Shown here piece by piece: positions 59,675 to 64,000 of a stretch of 64,000 nt of DNA; the first letter of the stretch is position 1, and the number at the start of each line of letters is the position of its first letter. The translations under genes and the position numbers were made by a program. The stretch is from assembly GCA_018894105.1 (NCBI GenBank), contig CM032123.1:26575744-26639743 (forward strand). The letters run 5' to 3'. The notes under the pieces were generated by a model. That model had not been told where the DNA came from. It did not search any database and saw only the letters and a program-made list of their open reading frames with translations. The DNA is from Jacaranda mimosifolia (lineage: Eukaryota > Streptophyta > Magnoliopsida > Lamiales > Bignoniaceae).

Positions 59675-61860
59675 TGTAACGCCCCTATTCGAGATCACCC
59701 TTAGTTGAGGCGCCACTCAATTCAGACTTAAATTTTTATCCATAAACAAGCAATAAGCTTAAAATCCATTTCAAGCTTAAACCTTTCAAAAGCAGCAGAA
59801 AATTTTCAAACTTAAACATCACAACATGCACTTAAGTACATTCCAGGATTCATCATATAATATCTAATCAAATATTTACATGCCTGAAGTCAAAATATCA
59901 TTCATGACATATCGAAACATATATAGGCCAAGATCAACATTCAAAAGTTCTAATCAACATATAACAACACATGTTCTATTACAAAAGCATATCTTTAGTC
60001 CAATCTCCAAAGTCCAAATCTTTCACTCAAACCTGTCTGAGGAGATAAAGAAATAAAATGGGGTAAGTCCAAAGACTTAGTGAGGGGTATTTTCGTAAAG
60101 TGAACAATTAGGACCTGTCAAGGAAAGGAGATCTTAACAGATCATATTATAAACCTTAAACAAGAACGATCAATGTACGAGCAATTACAAGTTAAGCAAA
60201 TAGGATTCTCTCTTGCCTTATTGCTCCAGGAATAGATTTCAATCGATCAAGAAACAAGTACGAACAAGCAACCCCGTATGACATATGCATTTCAACAAAC
60301 TAGACAAGCATGCATATCAGAATCGCCTAATACCATTCAAACAAGTACAGTTACCCAAGCGTGACAACTTGGCACATGGTTGTGCCCATACGGACCATAT
60401 GGCGCACAGTGATGCCCAGGGGGAAATCCCTAGCATACTGTTGATAACAAGGGGAAATCCCTTGCGTATCCCATGCACTACAATGCCTATAGGGAAATCC
60501 CTAGTGCACCATCGATTCCTAGGGGGAAATCCCTTGCGTACTAGTCAAGCCCACAACCATTCAATTCTCTAATCAATTAACAAATACCAATCAATTATGC
60601 AGATGTCCAGGGGGAAATCCCTAGCACAACGCTGAACTAAGTCAAACAAGTATGCTGGCAAGGCAATAGATATGATACGATTCAATAACAATTCACAAGA
60701 CAATATTAGGTACCAATCAAGAACAAGTACGATAACATATAACATTCGAAGGTTCTGGGCAGTAGAACAAATAAGTACAACTCATGGTAGAGTATAACAA
60801 GAATTAACCCTCACAGGGGTACAAGTTTCATGTAACAATTAAAAATTGAACACGCGAGCAACAACAAGTCTAATAACAAGAACAAGTACTCCAGTGAGTG
60901 AAATTTCAACAATCAAGAATAGTCAATACAATCCAATTAGACCCTCATAGGGGTCATTCCACAAGAACCGATAGATATAAACAATGCCACAATGACAGAC
61001 CCTCACCTCTGTGACCTCAGAAGATGCAACTCCTATAAGCCATCTATTAGTCCTTGGGACCCATTTTTTCGCCGCCTAACCAAAAGAGTATATTTACAGT
61101 CAAAATCCATTTTCAACTATAATATCCTTGATAATTATAATTATACCAATAGTAACCTACCATCACAATTTCTTGGCTATTATAGAAATTTTGGCATAGT
61201 TGACATCTAGACGCTAATCAAGTCTCTATGACAAGAACAACTTACGAGATTATGTCGATCCTAGTATCATAATGAAATTCATTCCTTAATTACTCAACCA
61301 TCCTTATAATGTTGTCTAAAATCAACGATAATAGCCCAATTATCACAATTAATCTAATTATTGCCATTCACGTCTTAAATACATAAAATTAGGGTTTTCT
61401 TCTTATAATATTTGATAATTTCCCATAATCTTCACAGAATAATACTATCCAATTTCATAAAACTCATACTTCCAAGTTCATACATTGAGTCTTAGTCCCA
61501 TATCATCTCAAATCACTTAATTATCATATCACAGGTCCCAATTTCATAATTCATAGTTAAATCGCTTAATTATCTCAATTAATCATAACATTACATAAAA
61601 TAATATAGATCTGGGCCCACTAACTACACCATAGTCCATGCACGGCGAAAATATTTACAAATCTTATATCAATGTCTTTATTTCTTAACATAATACAAGA
61701 TTTAGGAATTATATATAACATATGTATATATATATATATATAAATCCCCAACCAACTCTTTACCCAAGATCTGGCTATAGAAGCACTGGAATCACAAACC
61801 AAGAATTGCCTTAGAGAGCAGTAGGAGGGGTACTTGAGATACCTATCATGATGCATTGTT
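59675..61860 (-). mobile_element. Inverted LTR fragment of the same family
   Basis: Starts TGTAACGCCCC on plus, the complement of the GGGGCGTTACA end at 58986-58996, and proceeds as the reverse of 57050-58996. Shared segments include GGGGTAAGTCCAAAGACTTA at 60059-60078 and the TAGTTAGTGGGCCC phrase (minus, near 61612-61625). Similarity fades near 61760-61860, so the 5' part of the LTR is missing or replaced. No target duplication could be fixed. Confidence 0.72.
60417..60626 (-). repeat. Array of GGGAAATCCCT motifs in the inverted LTR
   Basis: Five copies of an AGGGG-GAAATCCC-TAGC/TTGC motif at irregular spacing (about 60418, 60452, 60490, 60520, 60609). It occupies the place where the related LTR has the GTAAGTT array. 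Confidence 0.72.
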
Positions 61861-63791
61861 GTAGAGAGATGTTGCTAAGTAAGTGCCATCCTAAACCCCT
61901 AGGATGGCGGCTGATTGAGGTGCACGTCTCGTCTGCTCTAGCGGGTAGGTGCTTCTATTGCAGGTGACAAGCTTGAGGTGTTGCCTTCTAGTCCTATGAG
62001 AAAGTATGCTCATGGATCTATTACTTGCCCATATTCTACTTGTCCTTTTCATGCTGGCAAATGCGAAAGGCTCTTTCACTATGGTTTGCGATGAAGTTGT
62101 GGGGCAAACTTCTATTGGGATGTTGACGAGACCACTTTTAGTGTCAATCACATTAGAGGTGTGGTGTGCGAGTATGATCAAGAGAAATTGGAGTTATTTT
62201 TCTCTTTCCAGTTAATTGAGATAGCTGTTGGCAACTTTGCCTGGGTATAAGCTCAATTTATTACTGATTTATTATCATAATTTCTCTTTTTCATTACTTT
62301 GTAGCGATTTCTTATTTCTGCATGTTTACATTTTTTAAATGTAGGGGTGGAACTTCGTTGAGCAGATGTCTAGCTGAGCAGAGGAGGCTCTGTCGATGGC
62401 GAACCTCTTAAGAAAAAGCTACCAAAATAATTAAGCATTATAGCTAAAAAGAAGAGGAGTTGGCTAAACAACAATTACTCAAGGAGCACGAGCACTTCAA
62501 GGCAAAGTATATGAAGGAGGTCAAGAGTAGGGAGAAATTTATGAGTTCTAATGTTGAGAGGACCTTCATCAATAGTATCACAAGGGAGCTATCATAGAAC
62601 TTAAAGTTTTGATGAATTTTTTGAGAAAGTTAAAGTGGAGGAGATGATAATTTTGAGCAGGCTATTCAGAGTTGTCACTATATTTTGAGTGAGACCAAGC
62701 GATAGCTTGTAGAGGATTTGTTGATGTCGGATCTTACCATTCTGGTCAACATTACTATCAGAGAGTCTAAGAAAAGTCTAACAATAAAATGAAGATTACA
62801 GCCAAGGAGCCAACAGAAGTAGCTCCACAAGAATGAAGACATATAATTAGGATAGTGGTAGCAGGTAAGATTCATGTCTAGAAAGTTGTTAAGTATTTTT
62901 CTTTTCACGCTGACGTTCTCCTTTCGAGGCTAACTATTAGTCGGACGTCTTTGTGTTTTTCTAATTTAATTGCAATAATTTTTTTTATTTTTGATTATTT
63001 TACATTCAAGTAAACATACAGTTAATCGTACTAGTTATTGGTATTGCATACTTAGAGAATTAAGGAGTTAGAGATTCGGACATGTCATCATAAGTTTTAG
63101 AAAAAAAAAGTGTCGTGAGCATTTGCATGAAATATTAGATTTGGACACCAACATAAAGTGCTAGGATTGGGTACCAATATGGGCCATGGGCATCATGCTA
63201 TATGCGCTCGGGTGCCTGCTGGACATCTGAGTGCCTACTATCCATTGGGTGCACTCTTGCTGGCATTTCTATACTAGGTGATTTTTTTCTATCCCTTTTT
63301 TGTGAGTTGTTTTTATTTACATGGTCTTGAATTTATTGATGATGGAATCTTTTCAATGATCATTCAGTGACTTAGAGAATTCTAGGTGATGAAGGACCGT
63401 GGGTACTTTAGTATCATCATGAACTAGGAGTAATTGTAAGTATGGCATGTGATGAAACTATCTTAGGGTGGCATGGAGCCCCCCTCTGAGCATCTTTGTT
63501 GGTTTACCTTGAATGAAGTGGAGTCTTCCGATGGAGAAAGTCATTCCAGTGCTCAAGCTAAGCATAGACTAAATGTTGAGATGAAAACGCGCCTACTTAT
63601 GAGTCTCCTATGAGGCACATTATAAGTGGACGACGCACGACATGTGAAGTCACCAGAGATTTTCTTTGAAAAATTGCTAAGTGTTAAGACGTTGCCACAT
63701 TCCTCTTTGTGAGGACTCTAGGTGGGATTTCTTTACTTAACGACATGAGTGTCTTCCAATATTTTCTTTAGTGAGTATACTTAGAACGGTT
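61861..63791 (+). other. Degenerate repeat DNA, possibly part of a retrotransposon
   Basis: Less AT-rich than its surroundings. At 62440-62570 plus-strand translation gives a charged helical stretch (KEEELAKQQLLKEHEHFKAK, then a KSREKFMSS phrase), resembling coiled-coil parts of proteins encoded by large plant gypsy-type elements. Stops are frequent and no catalytic motif was found. The region runs into a minisatellite at its right end. Identity is uncertain. Confidence 0.35.
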
Positions 63792-64000
63792 GCCATGTAC
63801 TCCTAAAGACAGTTGATAATGGGCATTTTCAAAGAGTGCCACATACTCTCAAAGAGAGGCGATAGTGGATATTTTTAAAGGATGCCATGTACTCTCAAAG
63901 GGAGTTGATAGTTGACTTTTTTATAAGGATACCACGTACCCTTAGAGAGAGTCAATAATGGACTTTTTCCAAACAAGCCATGTGCACCTAAAGGGAGCTG
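63792..64000 (+). repeat. 46-bp minisatellite, continues beyond the window
   Basis: Four full units of 46-47 bp and a partial fifth, each starting GCCATGTACT (or a variant) and containing AAAG-GAG, TTGATA and GGACTTTTT-like segments. The array is cut by the window end. Confidence 0.82.

Noticed and set aside
60417..60626. Repeated GGGAAATCCC array considered as CRISPR-like
   Set aside because: Repeats are only about 12-15 bases, irregularly spaced and within a plant LTR. CRISPR does not apply.
62006..62215. A 69-codon frame with a hydrophobic start resembling a signal peptide
   Set aside because: It has no family resemblance, no supporting exon structure and lies in degenerate repeat DNA.
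1..64000. tRNA, rRNA or microRNA genes
   Set aside because: No cloverleaf, rRNA core or convincing isolated hairpin was recognised by eye. A covariance-model search was not possible here.

Overview
The window is nuclear DNA of a flowering plant, most likely a eudicot; the sequence alone does not identify the species. The evidence is AT-rich intergenic DNA, genes split by GT-AG introns, plant-type Ty1/copia and Ty3-like LTR retrotransposons, hAT transposons with 8-bp target duplications, and two genes of plant families. No bacterial features are present.

Layout. Bases 807-23073 are one long-LTR retrotransposon on the minus strand (target duplication ATTAA, LTRs about 3.5 kb, only a gag remnant inside). 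It carries a Sirevirus-like copia element (7670-15569, duplication GATAA) and a solo LTR (18588-21812, duplication ATTTG), which itself holds an hAT element (19713-20594). A second copia element, Tork/TNT1-like, lies at 23619-28965 (duplication GTTTG).

The single-copy part follows. A complete nine-exon family 2 aldehyde dehydrogenase gene, ALDH2C4/REF1 type (502 codons), occupies 29642-35477 on the plus strand. Converging on it is a ten-exon arogenate/prephenate dehydratase gene on the minus strand (52705-36327). That gene looks dead: one splice acceptor reads TG, one exon has a frameshift and stop, and one exon is split by an hAT element. Its introns are swollen by a third copia element (36631-41979, duplication GTAGC), more hAT elements, SINE-like tails and a region dense in GTCACTAA/TTAGTGAC motifs.

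From 52706 to the end there is no recognisable host gene. The stretch holds a SINE (12-bp duplication), a 2.8-kb solo LTR, a related inverted LTR fragment, degenerate repeat DNA and a 46-bp minisatellite.

Pathway. Dehydratases of this family make phenylalanine, and ALDH2C4-type enzymes oxidise coniferaldehyde and sinapaldehyde made from it, so the two neighbours belong to connected parts of phenylpropanoid metabolism. Only the aldehyde dehydrogenase appears intact. I found no clearly new system. The most unusual things are the nested insertions with exact duplications, the shared modular design of the long LTRs, and the multiply broken dehydratase gene.
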